A stretch of DNA of 64,000 nucleotides from NCBI RefSeq assembly GCF_001542405.1, contig NZ_LNCD01000085.1, forward strand, positions 118,409 to 182,408, in the 5' to 3' direction. The notes under the pieces are model-generated. The model saw only the letters and a program-made list of their open reading frames with translations. It was not told where the DNA came from and made no database searches. Positions 37,131-45,655 of this stretch are shown here, one piece after another (position 1 is the first letter of the stretch; the number at the start of each line of letters is the position of its first letter). Both the position numbers and the translations under genes were made by a program. The DNA comes from Rhizobium altiplani. Its GTDB lineage: Bacteria > Pseudomonadota > Alphaproteobacteria > Rhizobiales > Rhizobiaceae.

Positions 37131-37986
37131 CCGACATCGTGCGCTGACTGAGCCAGACGCTCGCGAGCACCATCGCGAAGCCGAAGATCTGCGCGGGCGT
37201 CAGGCTTTGCCCGAGAGCCAGCCAACCGATAAAGGTGGCGGTGACCGGGCTCAGGAAGCCCAACGAGGCCGCAGCTGACGGTTCGATACGCGCGAGCCCC
37301 CGGAACCACAGCAAATAGGTGAACGCTGCGCCGATCAGGCCAAGATAGGCGATGCCCAGCACATTGGCCGCGGTCGGCACCGGCAGTGTGGGTTCGACAA
37401 AGAAGGCGACGGGCGCGAGCAGGATGCCGCCGGCCGTGAGCTGCCATGCGGTAAAGGCCAGATTCGAAACCGGCGGAACCCAACGTCGCGTCAGCACCGT
37501 GCCGAATGCCATCGAAACCGCCCCCGCAATGCCGGCGGCAACGCCGATCGGATCGAGCGCCGCATTGGGTGTGAGCACGAGAAGTGCCACACCTGTCATC
37601 CCGACCACGCCGGCCCCAACGGCAACGGCGTGGATCGGCCGGCCGAGGAAGATGCGCGACAGCAGGATGACGATGAGCGGCTGAATGGCTCCGACGGTCG
37701 CGGCAACACCGCCCGGCAGACGATAGGCCGACACGAACAGCATTGCCCAGAAGAACGAGAAATTCAGGCCGCCGAGCACGAAGGCGCGAAGCCACCAGAT
37801 TCCCTGCGGCAGCTGCCGGACGATCGCAAGCAGCAGAAGCCCGGCCGGCAGAGCCCGCAGGAAGGCGACCGTCAGCGGATATCCGTGCGGAAGAAAGGAT
37901 GTCGTGACGAAATAGGTGCTGCCCCAGATCGTCGGAGCCAACGCCGTGATCAGCACCTCAGAAAGCGGTGCTTGAGTTTTCTTCAT
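37078..37986 (-). CDS. EamA/DMT-family transporter
   Basis: A 302-residue drug/metabolite transporter with ten predicted membrane segments in two EamA repeats (APTIWGSTYFVTTSFLPHGY at the start of the first; AGAVSMAFGTVLTRRWVPPV in the second). The C-terminal soluble tail (QRTMSVRPTRPDASPEPASR) overlaps the aminopeptidase gene in antisense. The start at 37986 places the frame correctly after the divergent operator region. The MarR gene on the other side of that region probably controls it. Confidence 0.88.
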   Translation of the reverse strand: MKKTQAPLSEVLITALAPTIWGSTYFVTTSFLPHGYPLTVAFLRALPAGLLLLAIVRQLPQGIWWLRAFVLGGLNFSFFWAMLFVSAYRLPGGVAATVGAIQPLIVILLSRIFLGRPIHAVAVGAGVVGMTGVALLVLTPNAALDPIGVAAGIAGAVSMAFGTVLTRRWVPPVSNLAFTAWQLTAGGILLAPVAFFVEPTLPVPTAANVLGIAYLGLIGAAFTYLLWFRGLARIEPSAAASLGFLSPVTATFIGWLALGQSLTPAQIFGFAMVLASVWLSQRTMSVRPTRPDASPEPASRPA

Positions 37987-38029
37987 ATCAAGAATCTCTA
38001 CATCAAGATAAATACAATGTAGCGCCATT

Positions 38030-38047
38030 TATCTTGACGTCAAGATA
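38030..38047. promoter_or_regulatory. Perfect palindromic MarR operator between EamA and MarR genes
   Basis: TATCTTGACGTCAAGATA is an uninterrupted 18-bp palindrome. A further half-site TCAAGATA (38003-38010) and a weaker TATCAAGA (37986-37993) lie on the EamA side. All are in the 100-bp divergent promoter region, as expected for a MarR repressor controlling both genes. Confidence 0.75.
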
Positions 38048-38086
38048 CGCGATGATAACAGTCTTCGCAGAAGAACGGGCTGACCG

Positions 38087-38569
38087 ATGGATCGCGTCGA
38101 CAAGATACTTGCGCAATGGAAAAACGAGCGCCCCGACCTCGATACCGAGGCGATGGGCATCATGGGGCGACTGAAGCGGCTGACGACGCACCTCGCCCGC
38201 GAGGTCGACCAGGTGCTGCAGCAGCAGGGACTCTCCTCCTCGTCCTTCGATGTGCTGGCAACCCTCAGGCGTTCAGGCGCGCCATACCGGCTCTCCCCCG
38301 GCGATTTGCTCTCCATGACGATGGTCAGTTCCGGCACCATGACCAACCGGATCGACCAGTTGGAGAAAGCGGGCCTGGTCGAGCGCGTTCTCAATCCGGA
38401 TGATCGGCGAAGTGTTCTCATCGCCCTGACCGAAGCCGGATTTGCCGCCGTGGAAAGTGCCGTCGGCCTCCACGTCGCCAATCAGCAACGCTTGACGCAG
38501 GGTTTCAGCGCGGAGGAGAAGGCCCAGCTCGACGCCCTGCTGCGCAAGTTTCTGGCGACATTCGAGTAG
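38087..38569 (+). CDS. MarR-family transcriptional regulator
   Basis: A 160-residue MarR-type regulator. SSSSFDVLATLRRSGAPYRL and GTMTNRIDQLEKAGLVERVL form the winged-helix DNA-binding region, and NPDDRRSVLIALTEAG the wing with the D-x-R-S block. An N-terminal helix (LDTEAMGIMGRLKRLTTHLA) provides dimerisation. It differs from the MarR at 34514-34963 in sequence and in operator. It is likely the repressor of the divergent EamA transporter. Confidence 0.9.
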   Translation: MDRVDKILAQWKNERPDLDTEAMGIMGRLKRLTTHLAREVDQVLQQQGLSSSSFDVLATLRRSGAPYRLSPGDLLSMTMVSSGTMTNRIDQLEKAGLVERVLNPDDRRSVLIALTEAGFAAVESAVGLHVANQQRLTQGFSAEEKAQLDALLRKFLATFE

Positions 38570-38635
38570 CCGGGCCAGCAGCCCTCCTCGTGTGTGCCGT
38601 GGCATCGACGGACGGCAGCCTCCCTGTCTTTGGCC

Positions 38636-39745
38636 TCAGATGTGCAGGTCAACCCAGATGGCGGCATGATCCGACGCCGCGTGTTTCGGCTCGGTGAGTT
38701 CCGGATAGGTCTCCCAGCGTTTCGGCCGGCTTCCGGGCCAGGCGCCCTTGCGGAAGACACCGCCTCGCTCGACCTTGTCAAAAAGCTTCGGCGACAGGAA
38801 CAGGTAGTCGATCTTGTTTCCGGCGTTGCCAAGACCGAAGGTCCCAGGAAAGCCGCCGTCATCGAACGCGGGATGCGTAAAGGCATCCTTCAACGTGCTC
38901 TCCTTCAACGGCGCCAGCGGGGCGCTATCCGGCGTGTCGTTGAGGTCGCCGATCAGTGCGATGTGGTCGAATCCTTCCGCGAGACGCTTCTCGTAGATCT
39001 CGCGCGCCCGCTGCGCTTGCGCGTGCCGGCGAGCATCGGAGGACTGAGCGCTGCCGAAACCCTTGCTCTTGAAATGATTGACCATGACAAGCAGCGTCGT
39101 TCCCCCGGGCGTCGTCACGAAATATTCGGGGCAATCGCGCGAGAAGATCGGGTTGCTTGCCGCGTCCCTGTCATCGACGTGGCTGCGCATGATGTCGAGC
39201 GCTAAACCCTTTCGGGTCATCAGCCCGACATCGATGCCCCGCTCGTCATTTCCGTCGATCACCATGACCTGCGTGAAGGGGTTGCCGCCAACGGCCGGCA
39301 GCACCTGGGTGTTGAAAGCAGTGAGCACAGGCCGGCTCTCGACTTCAACGATGCCGAGAATATCGGCCTCGAGATCACTCATGACGCGCGCCGTGTTCTG
39401 CATGGCGATCTCGTTGATCGGCTCGTCACGCAATTCCAGCGATCCGACCCAGTCGATGCGACCGTTGGCGGTGATGACCACCCCGCCGGCTCTCGGCCGT
39501 TTCAGAAGACTGCCCCTATTGCGCCGAAGAATGACGAAGGGACCCGTATCACTCCCCTCCATGCCGAGCTCGATGATCAGCGTGGCCATGCGCGCCTTGT
39601 CGGCTTCGCTGTAGGTCACCTGCCCCAGCAATTTCTCCAGTTCGGCAAAGCGGTCGAGAACAACCCGGCCGTCGGCCCAGGTTTCCAGGTTCATCGCCTT
39701 TGCGCGGTCGAACAGGTTTTCGACATTGAAGGATGCAAGTCTCAT
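38636..39745 (-). CDS. Endonuclease/exonuclease/phosphatase-family protein
   Basis: A 369-residue protein of the EEP (DNase I-like) superfamily. The metal-binding motifs are MRLASFNVENLF at the N-terminus, ADILGIVEVES (Glu), HIALIGDLNDTPDS (Asp-x-Asn) and KHAASDHAAIWVDL (Asp-His). DNA, RNA or phospholipid could be the substrate. There is no signal peptide, so it is probably cytoplasmic. It sits alone, 87 bp from xseA on the same strand. Confidence 0.88.
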   Translation of the reverse strand: MRLASFNVENLFDRAKAMNLETWADGRVVLDRFAELEKLLGQVTYSEADKARMATLIIELGMEGSDTGPFVILRRNRGSLLKRPRAGGVVITANGRIDWVGSLELRDEPINEIAMQNTARVMSDLEADILGIVEVESRPVLTAFNTQVLPAVGGNPFTQVMVIDGNDERGIDVGLMTRKGLALDIMRSHVDDRDAASNPIFSRDCPEYFVTTPGGTTLLVMVNHFKSKGFGSAQSSDARRHAQAQRAREIYEKRLAEGFDHIALIGDLNDTPDSAPLAPLKESTLKDAFTHPAFDDGGFPGTFGLGNAGNKIDYLFLSPKLFDKVERGGVFRKGAWPGSRPKRWETYPELTEPKHAASDHAAIWVDLHI

Positions 39746-39832
39746 GTCACGCCCTCCCGTTTATCGGGGATAATGACACGTATATGTTGCATTTCAATGA
39801 TGTCGCCCCAGGATTGGGTCGTCAGCACCTAT

Positions 39833-41422
39833 CTAGAAGAGAGTGCCTTGCTTTGGCGGCGCCTGCTCATCCTGTGGCTTTTGTGCTCGTTTCTTCAACG
39901 TGGATGAAGACGGGAGCCCCTCGGTGGTCACCGCGCCGACGCGACCATCCGCGAATTGGATTGAGATACCCGAGCCTGCGGACAACATTGCAGCCTGTGA
40001 CACCGGCCTATTCTCATCGTCCCGGATAACTGCAAAGCCGCGCTTCAAGACATTCTCGTAGGACAACGACTGCAGCACGCGATACTGCGCCGCGACCTCG
40101 CCGCGTGCCCGCGTCAGCTGATGCGCCACCGCTGTGTCGGCGTGACGCGATAGATTGGCGAGACGGTCGCGCAGCCGCGATGTCTGCGTCTTCAGACGAG
40201 CCGGCAATGTCGCAAAAATAGCATCCGCACGACTGACTGGTGCTCTGGAACGCTCGATAAAACGCTCGATCGTGCGCTCCGCACGCGTGATCCGTTCGTT
40301 GAGATACTGGCGGCGCTCGGTGATGCGGTTCGAGAGGACATCGGGCCGCAAATGCGCCGCCGTTCGCTCGAAGCTGCGGCGCTTGTTGATCGTGTTGAGT
40401 TCGAGGCCGCGGCCGAGACCGGCGGCAGCCTCGTCGAACCGGCGACGCGGCAGCGCCAAGAGCTGATCCAGCGACGGCAGCGCGCGGACCAGCGCCCGGA
40501 CGGACTGGCGATGGTGATCCATGCGGCGGCTCATGCAGCCCTGTAGGCGGGCGCCAAGAGCGGCCGTCTGCGCCTCCAGTTCGGCCTTCACGGGAACGGC
40601 CATTTCAGCCGCACCGGTCGGGGTCGGTGCACGCACATCGGCAGCGTAGTCGATCAGCGTCCAATCCGTTTCGTGGCCGACCGCAGAGATCAGCGGAATC
40701 TGGCTTTCGGCCGTCGCGCGTACGACGATTTCGTCATTGAAGCTCCAGAGATCCTCGAGGCTGCCGCCGCCACGCGCGACGATCAGGACATCAGGGCGGG
40801 GCATGTCCCCACGCGTCTCGAAGCTGTTGAAGCCTCGGATGGCATTGGCGATTTCCTCGCCCGAGCCTTCGCCCTGCACCTTTACCGGCCAGACGATGAC
40901 ATGAACCGGGAAGCGATCGGAGATGCGGTGGAGAATGTCGCGAATGACGGCGCCTGTGGGCGACGTCACGACACCGATCACCTTTGGCATGAAGGGAAGC
41001 CGCCGCTTGCGGGACGGGTCGAACAGGCCCTCGGCGCCAAGCCGGCGCTTGCGCTCTTCGATCAGCGCCATCAGCGCGCCGGCGCCGGCCGGCTCCAGCG
41101 TCTCGATGACGATCTGATATTTCGATGAACCCGGGAAGGTCGTGATCTTACCGGTGGCGATTACCTCCATCCCTTCCTCGGGACGGAATTTCAGCCTTGA
41201 GAAGTTGCCCTTCCAGACGACGGCATCGATACGGGCACGGTCATCCTTCAAGGAAAAATAGGCGTGACCGGAAGAGTGCGGGCCCCGGTATCCGGAAATT
41301 TCGCCGCGCACGCGCACCTGGTCGAAGGCTGTCTCGACCGTGCGCTTGATCGAGCCGGACAGCTCCGAAACCGAGTACTCGGTAAGATTGCTCGGCGAAT
41401 CATTCTCGAAGACGTTGCTCAT
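39833..41422 (-). CDS. xseA: Exodeoxyribonuclease VII large subunit
   Basis: The large subunit of exonuclease VII, which degrades single-stranded DNA into oligonucleotides with the XseB small subunit. In 529 residues the N-terminal OB fold reads VRGEISGYRGPHSSGHAYFS, followed by the catalytic domain (GVVTSPTGAVIRDILHRISD; PDVLIVARGGGSLEDLW; ISAVGHETDWTLID) and a long coiled-coil rich in Arg. The C-terminus (SYENVLKRGFAVIRDDENRP) is standard, with an extra Lys/Gln-rich tail. xseB is not in the window. Confidence 0.96.
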   Translation of the reverse strand: MSNVFENDSPSNLTEYSVSELSGSIKRTVETAFDQVRVRGEISGYRGPHSSGHAYFSLKDDRARIDAVVWKGNFSRLKFRPEEGMEVIATGKITTFPGSSKYQIVIETLEPAGAGALMALIEERKRRLGAEGLFDPSRKRRLPFMPKVIGVVTSPTGAVIRDILHRISDRFPVHVIVWPVKVQGEGSGEEIANAIRGFNSFETRGDMPRPDVLIVARGGGSLEDLWSFNDEIVVRATAESQIPLISAVGHETDWTLIDYAADVRAPTPTGAAEMAVPVKAELEAQTAALGARLQGCMSRRMDHHRQSVRALVRALPSLDQLLALPRRRFDEAAAGLGRGLELNTINKRRSFERTAAHLRPDVLSNRITERRQYLNERITRAERTIERFIERSRAPVSRADAIFATLPARLKTQTSRLRDRLANLSRHADTAVAHQLTRARGEVAAQYRVLQSLSYENVLKRGFAVIRDDENRPVSQAAMLSAGSGISIQFADGRVGAVTTEGLPSSSTLKKRAQKPQDEQAPPKQGTLF

Positions 41423-41639
41423 GATCCTGTTCTAGCCGATGAGGCGGCAAAGAGCAGCCTCCGAAGGGGGATGATTTTATGCGCTCTTCCGTAGCCAAAG
41501 CCGGCGGCACCCTCATTTTTCGTTCAGCATCAACAGCTTAGATCGGTCGAACCGGAAAGCAGGCGAATCGATCACCTCTCCGTTTTCCCCGGCAATCCTT
41601 GCGGAGCGAAGATCGGGCAACCGACAAGAGGAGTTTTCC

Positions 41640-41903
41640 ATGTCCGACCGTTTCGCCTCCCATGCCCCTTCGCTCACCGGTCCCGCGAGCGCCGGTTTCG
41701 CCATCATCCCCAATGACAGTCTTGACCTCGTTGAGATCACGAGGGCAGTCTATGTCGGCATCGGTGGAGACCTTGTCGTGACCATGGCGTCTGGGCAGGC
41801 GCTCACCTTTGCTTCGGTTCCAGACGGCTCGGTCCTGCCACTTCGAATCTCTCGGGTCCACGCCACCGGCACCACGGCAGAGAGCATTCTTGGGCTGACC
41901 TAG
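41640..41903 (+). CDS. Gene-transfer-agent-like spike base protein (RCAP_rcc01079 family), orphan
   Basis: An 87-residue protein that I match by pattern to the phage/GTA tail-spike-base family: GPASAGFAIIPNDSLDLVEI, RAVYVGIGGDLVVTMASGQA, VPDGSVLPLRISRVHATGTT, ending ESILGLT. It starts at 41640 behind AAGAGGAG. There are no other phage or GTA genes within view on either side, so it is an orphan, possibly a domesticated structural protein. The family match is recognition from memory without a search. Confidence 0.62.
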   Translation: MSDRFASHAPSLTGPASAGFAIIPNDSLDLVEITRAVYVGIGGDLVVTMASGQALTFASVPDGSVLPLRISRVHATGTTAESILGLT

Positions 41904-42028
41904 CTTGCCTTTGTGCTGCAGGCCGGAATCGTGCCGGTTGCAACCACTGGGGAAAACGGTAATAAGCCGCGAGATTAATTGTTCGGTAAGATGGACACGC
42001 CTATGCTGCCGCGACTCAGGAGAGGCTG

Positions 42029-42265
42029 ATGATCGCTCTGACGACCACAATACTTGGTTTCGCTACCGCGCCAATGCGCTCGATCTTTTCGATGGTGTTG
42101 GTCGGCTGCCTCATCTGCGTCGCCTATGCTGGTGCGGCCTGGGTCTCATCCACATCCATTCTTGATCTTGCGGCCGCCATCGTCTGCTATGACGCTGGTC
42201 TCATGATCTGCCTGCTTGGCCTCTACGCCTTCGATCGCAGCCGGGACCGCCGACGCTTCATCTAG
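42029..42265 (+). CDS. Small two-helix membrane protein
   Basis: A 78-residue hypothetical inner-membrane protein with two hydrophobic helices (SIFSMVLVGCLICVAYAGAA and LDLAAAIVCYDAGLMICLLG) and a positively charged C-terminus (FDRSRDRRRFI), which by the positive-inside rule would face the cytoplasm. ATG 42029 follows CAGGAGAGG, a good ribosome site. No family was recognised. It ends 3 bp before the stop of the convergent GT-C gene. Confidence 0.6.
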   Translation: MIALTTTILGFATAPMRSIFSMVLVGCLICVAYAGAAWVSSTSILDLAAAIVCYDAGLMICLLGLYAFDRSRDRRRFI

Positions 42266-42268
42266 GCC

Positions 42269-44110
42269 TTACGAGCCGGTGGGCACGTAACGGAAGAGCC
42301 GGATGGGCGCGCCCTCGGGCGTCGGTATGGATTGCAGGTAAGCCGGAACGACGCCCTTCGCCAGTTGCGCATAGAGGCCGTCCGGCTTCATTTTCGTAAG
42401 CTCCCTGGTCTGCGGATTGTCGGCGCAATAGGCAAGGACCGTAGCCCCGACTCCCTTCAGGAAGGCCTCGGCTTCCTGCGGTTCTGCCAGGCCAATATGT
42501 ATTTCCGTCAGCATGCCGCCCTGGTTTCGATGATACGGCGCCGCCAGTATGCGATTGCCGGTAAAGCGAAGGATCGACACACCGACGTCCGACGGCGCGA
42601 CCACCAGGCCGGCCGGCAAATCGGCCAAAGGCGCGATGGACGACTTCGACGAGCAGGACGGTTTTGCGGGTGCGGTCTGCAGGATGCTTTCACCATTCCC
42701 CATCTGCATGCCGATAAGCCCCCCCGCTAACCCCCACACCGCCGCCACGCTCAAGAGAACCGTGGAAAGGTAGCAAAAGGCGGCCGCGACATCTTCGCTG
42801 TCACTGGCCGATAACCGGCGCATGTCGATGATCAGCAATGTCAGCGGCAGGATTGCAAGAAGATTGGAAAACGCGGTGCCGCGCACTTGCACCGCGGCGA
42901 TTGTCCAACTGACGGCGAGGAGGGACAGCAGAACAAGATGGACCCGCACGCGATCGCCGTAAGCGAGGCGGAACATGCAGACGGCAAGCGCAAAAGCCCC
43001 AGTCGAATAGTAGAAGCCAAGCGTAAAAGGGTCCTGCCAATTGGCGCCAAGGATCGACTGTGCCTCCTGCACGCGGTCCAACCAGAGCTCGACAAGAAGC
43101 GGATCGAGGTCGGCCAGCGGACTATGAAGGCACTGCGGAGCGATCGTGACGGCGGAGACGAGCACGACCGCGCCGATCCCGCCGACGGCCGCAAATCGCA
43201 GCAGTCGGCTCCGTCCGCTCGCGAACGTGGCGGCAAAGAGCAACAGCCCGCCGCCGATGGCCGCAAGACTGTAATAGCCGAGCGACAGGTTATCGCAGGT
43301 CACGGCCGAGTAAAGCCTTGGCGGAACGGTTCCGACGAAAAGCAGGCTGATGGACAGACCCAGGGCGAGCCCGAAAGCCTTGGCAGCGCGCGCGAACGGC
43401 TCGCCTTCCCAAGCCCACGAAACGGCGACGACAACGCATACCACCGCCACGAACGGCGTCGTTTCGGCCCCAATCGCGATCGCCATCGCGGCCGCCAGCC
43501 CGGCGACGGCGTAGCTGAGCGGCCGATGGTTTTCGTCGAGCAACATCGCCGTCATGATGGCGACCAGTGCAAACTGGACGTTGTGGTGGTCGATGGCGCC
43601 CGGCAGAAAGCGGTTGTTCGCAACCAGGAGCAGAGCGGTCAGCCCCAAGGCGACATGCATGCCGAACGTGCCGCCGATGCGCCGGCCGGCAAGTCCCATG
43701 GCCCACAGGCTCGGAACGATCAGCGACAGCGGCCAGACGGCCAGCGCAACCGCCTCTGCCCGCTCTTGCGGGAAAAAGAAGCCGAAAAACCGGATCAGCG
43801 TCGCGATCGGAAGGTCGATCAGCCGGGACCAGTGCATCAGCGTACCATCACCGAGTCCCATGCGGTATTGCATGAGGTCGAACCAGCCCTGCCCGTTCAG
43901 GAAATCACGCACTTCGACAAGCCGCATGCCGTCATCATTATCGGCGCCGACATAGTCGGTCGCGCTAGGCAGCTTCAGAGCGAGGATCGCGGCAATAAGG
44001 ACAGCGCTGTAAAAAAGCACCGATGGCCATAACAGGGTCATCATGGCGCGCAGCTTGGCGATCGGCGATGCCGATGTGGAACCAGCGATCATCTGGGCTA
44101 CATTCGTCAT
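42269..44110 (-). CDS. GT-C-fold polytopic glycosyltransferase-like membrane protein
   Basis: A 613-residue membrane protein with about 11-12 hydrophobic helices and a C-terminal soluble part from about 480. The first periplasmic loop carries ADNDDGMRLVEVRDFL (about 56-71) and MHWSRLIDLP (about 92-101), acidic GT-C-type residues for a lipid-linked sugar donor. A later loop has PGAIDHHNVQF (about 170-180), like the DHH of STT3/PglB-type enzymes. Divergently, next door, are GtrB- and GtrA-like genes; together they resemble a Gtr polysaccharide-glucosylation system. The transferred sugar and target are unknown. Confidence 0.7.
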   Translation of the reverse strand: MTNVAQMIAGSTSASPIAKLRAMMTLLWPSVLFYSAVLIAAILALKLPSATDYVGADNDDGMRLVEVRDFLNGQGWFDLMQYRMGLGDGTLMHWSRLIDLPIATLIRFFGFFFPQERAEAVALAVWPLSLIVPSLWAMGLAGRRIGGTFGMHVALGLTALLLVANNRFLPGAIDHHNVQFALVAIMTAMLLDENHRPLSYAVAGLAAAMAIAIGAETTPFVAVVCVVVAVSWAWEGEPFARAAKAFGLALGLSISLLFVGTVPPRLYSAVTCDNLSLGYYSLAAIGGGLLLFAATFASGRSRLLRFAAVGGIGAVVLVSAVTIAPQCLHSPLADLDPLLVELWLDRVQEAQSILGANWQDPFTLGFYYSTGAFALAVCMFRLAYGDRVRVHLVLLSLLAVSWTIAAVQVRGTAFSNLLAILPLTLLIIDMRRLSASDSEDVAAAFCYLSTVLLSVAAVWGLAGGLIGMQMGNGESILQTAPAKPSCSSKSSIAPLADLPAGLVVAPSDVGVSILRFTGNRILAAPYHRNQGGMLTEIHIGLAEPQEAEAFLKGVGATVLAYCADNPQTRELTKMKPDGLYAQLAKGVVPAYLQSIPTPEGAPIRLFRYVPTGS

Positions 44111-44265
44111 GAAGCGGATCTCACCGTTTGAGTGCCAAGATCCTACCGTTCGCCGGTCAAGAAACCGTAAAAGTCCTGCTCACGCGCAGTTTTCGCCGGC
44201 TCCATAGCCACTTGTTAACGCGCACCGTCTATTCTTGCCGAGATTTCTTCGCCGCGGGTGTGATC

Positions 44266-45279
44266 ATGACCGGATCGCGTATCGACAATCTGAATATTGC
44301 CGTGCTCCTGCCCTGCTACAACGAGGCCTCGACGATCGGCGCCGTTGTCCGGGGATTCAAGTTTGCGTTGCCGGGCGCCCCCATCCACGTCTACGACAAC
44401 AACTCCACGGATGGCACGGCACTCCACGCGATGCTTGCCGGTGCCCACGTGGTGCGCGAACGTCGGCAGGGCAAAGGTCACGTTGTCCGGCGCATGTTCG
44501 CCGACATCGACGCCGACATCTACATCATGGCCGATGGCGACGGCACCTACTCGCCCGACGATGCTGAGGAACTGATCCGCACCCTGCTGACGGAGCGCGC
44601 CGACATGGTCGTCGGCACACGGCGCGGCGTCCATGCGGATGCCGGCAGGCAGGGGCATGCCTTCGGCAACAAGATCTTCAACATGTTGTACCGGACGATC
44701 TTCGGTACTGATTTCACCGATATCTTCTCGGGCTACCGCGTCTTCTCGCGACGCTTCGTCAAGAGTTTCCCTGCCGTCTCGGGAGGCTTCGAGATCGAAA
44801 CGGAAATGTCCGTGCATGCGTCGCGTCTGAAGCTGCCTGTCAGCGAGCTGGAACTGGATTACGGCCGTCGGCCGGAAGGTTCTCACTCGAAGCTTTCGAC
44901 CTTCAAGGATGGCGCCAAGATCCTCTGGATGTTCGCGATGCTGATGAAGGAAACGCGGCCCTTCGTGTTCTTTGGCATCATCAGCGCGATTTTTATGTCA
45001 GCGAGTCTCGGATTCATGACGCCCGTCCTCTTCGAGTATTTTGAAACGGGTCTCGTCAGCCGAATGCCGACATGGGTCCTGTCTATGGCACTGATCATGG
45101 TGTCGTTCATGATGTTTACCGCCGGCGTGATCCTCGATTCCGTTTCGCGCGCCCGCGCAGAGCAGCTTCGCATCCACTATATGAGCCTTATGGCTCCGCG
45201 CCCGCGCGAGCACACACCCTTGCTGCCTGATGATCTCGACGATTATCATCAACAGTCGGCCAAGATCAGCACCAGATGA
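44266..45279 (+). CDS. GtrB/DPM1-like polyprenyl-phosphate glycosyltransferase (GT2)
   Basis: A 337-residue family-2 glycosyltransferase. The nucleotide-sugar site is VLLPCYNEASTIGAVV with VYDNNSTDGT and the metal-binding MADGDGTYSPDDAEEL. YRTIFGTDFTDIFSGYRVFS and FEIETEMSVHASR follow, then two C-terminal membrane helices. Such proteins load a sugar onto undecaprenyl phosphate for periplasmic transfer. The start MTGSRIDNLN at 44266 fits the family better than an upstream start at 44128. The stop overlaps gtrA by 4 bp (ATGA). Confidence 0.85.
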   Translation: MTGSRIDNLNIAVLLPCYNEASTIGAVVRGFKFALPGAPIHVYDNNSTDGTALHAMLAGAHVVRERRQGKGHVVRRMFADIDADIYIMADGDGTYSPDDAEELIRTLLTERADMVVGTRRGVHADAGRQGHAFGNKIFNMLYRTIFGTDFTDIFSGYRVFSRRFVKSFPAVSGGFEIETEMSVHASRLKLPVSELELDYGRRPEGSHSKLSTFKDGAKILWMFAMLMKETRPFVFFGIISAIFMSASLGFMTPVLFEYFETGLVSRMPTWVLSMALIMVSFMMFTAGVILDSVSRARAEQLRIHYMSLMAPRPREHTPLLPDDLDDYHQQSAKISTR

Positions 45280-45653
45280 AGAAGCTGCTCCGCTTCGGGA
45301 TTGCTGGCGGCCTTGGCTTTATGGTCGATGCAGGCGTTCTTGCGCTCTTGCTGCATATCACGCCGCTTGGCCCATTCATTGCTCGCGTGATCGCGATCGC
45401 TCTGGCAATGGCAGCGACGTGGATCTTCAACAGAACATTCACCTTCGATCGCTCGGGACACTCGCTCGCCGTCGAGGGATTTCGCTACGGCTCCGTCGGG
45501 GTGACGGCGGCGCTGGTGAACTATGGGCTTTATTCGGCGCTGCTGCTGCGGCTACCTGACCTGCAACCACTCGCGGCGATGGTTCTTTCCACCGCCGCGT
45601 CCACGGTCTTCAGCTTCGTCGGCTATTCCCGCTTCGTTTTTCGAGGCGACTGA
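45276..45653 (+). CDS. GtrA-family membrane protein
   Basis: A 125-residue four-helix membrane protein of the GtrA family, which is thought to flip or support the flipping of the sugar-loaded carrier lipid made by GtrB. It starts MKKLLRFGIAGGLGFMVDAG and has the family block WIFNRTFTFDRSG and a second half YGSVGVTAALVNYGLYSALL. It overlaps the GtrB-like gene by 4 bp, so the two are translationally coupled. Confidence 0.88.
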   Translation: MKKLLRFGIAGGLGFMVDAGVLALLLHITPLGPFIARVIAIALAMAATWIFNRTFTFDRSGHSLAVEGFRYGSVGVTAALVNYGLYSALLLRLPDLQPLAAMVLSTAASTVFSFVGYSRFVFRGD

Positions 45654-45655
45654 GC

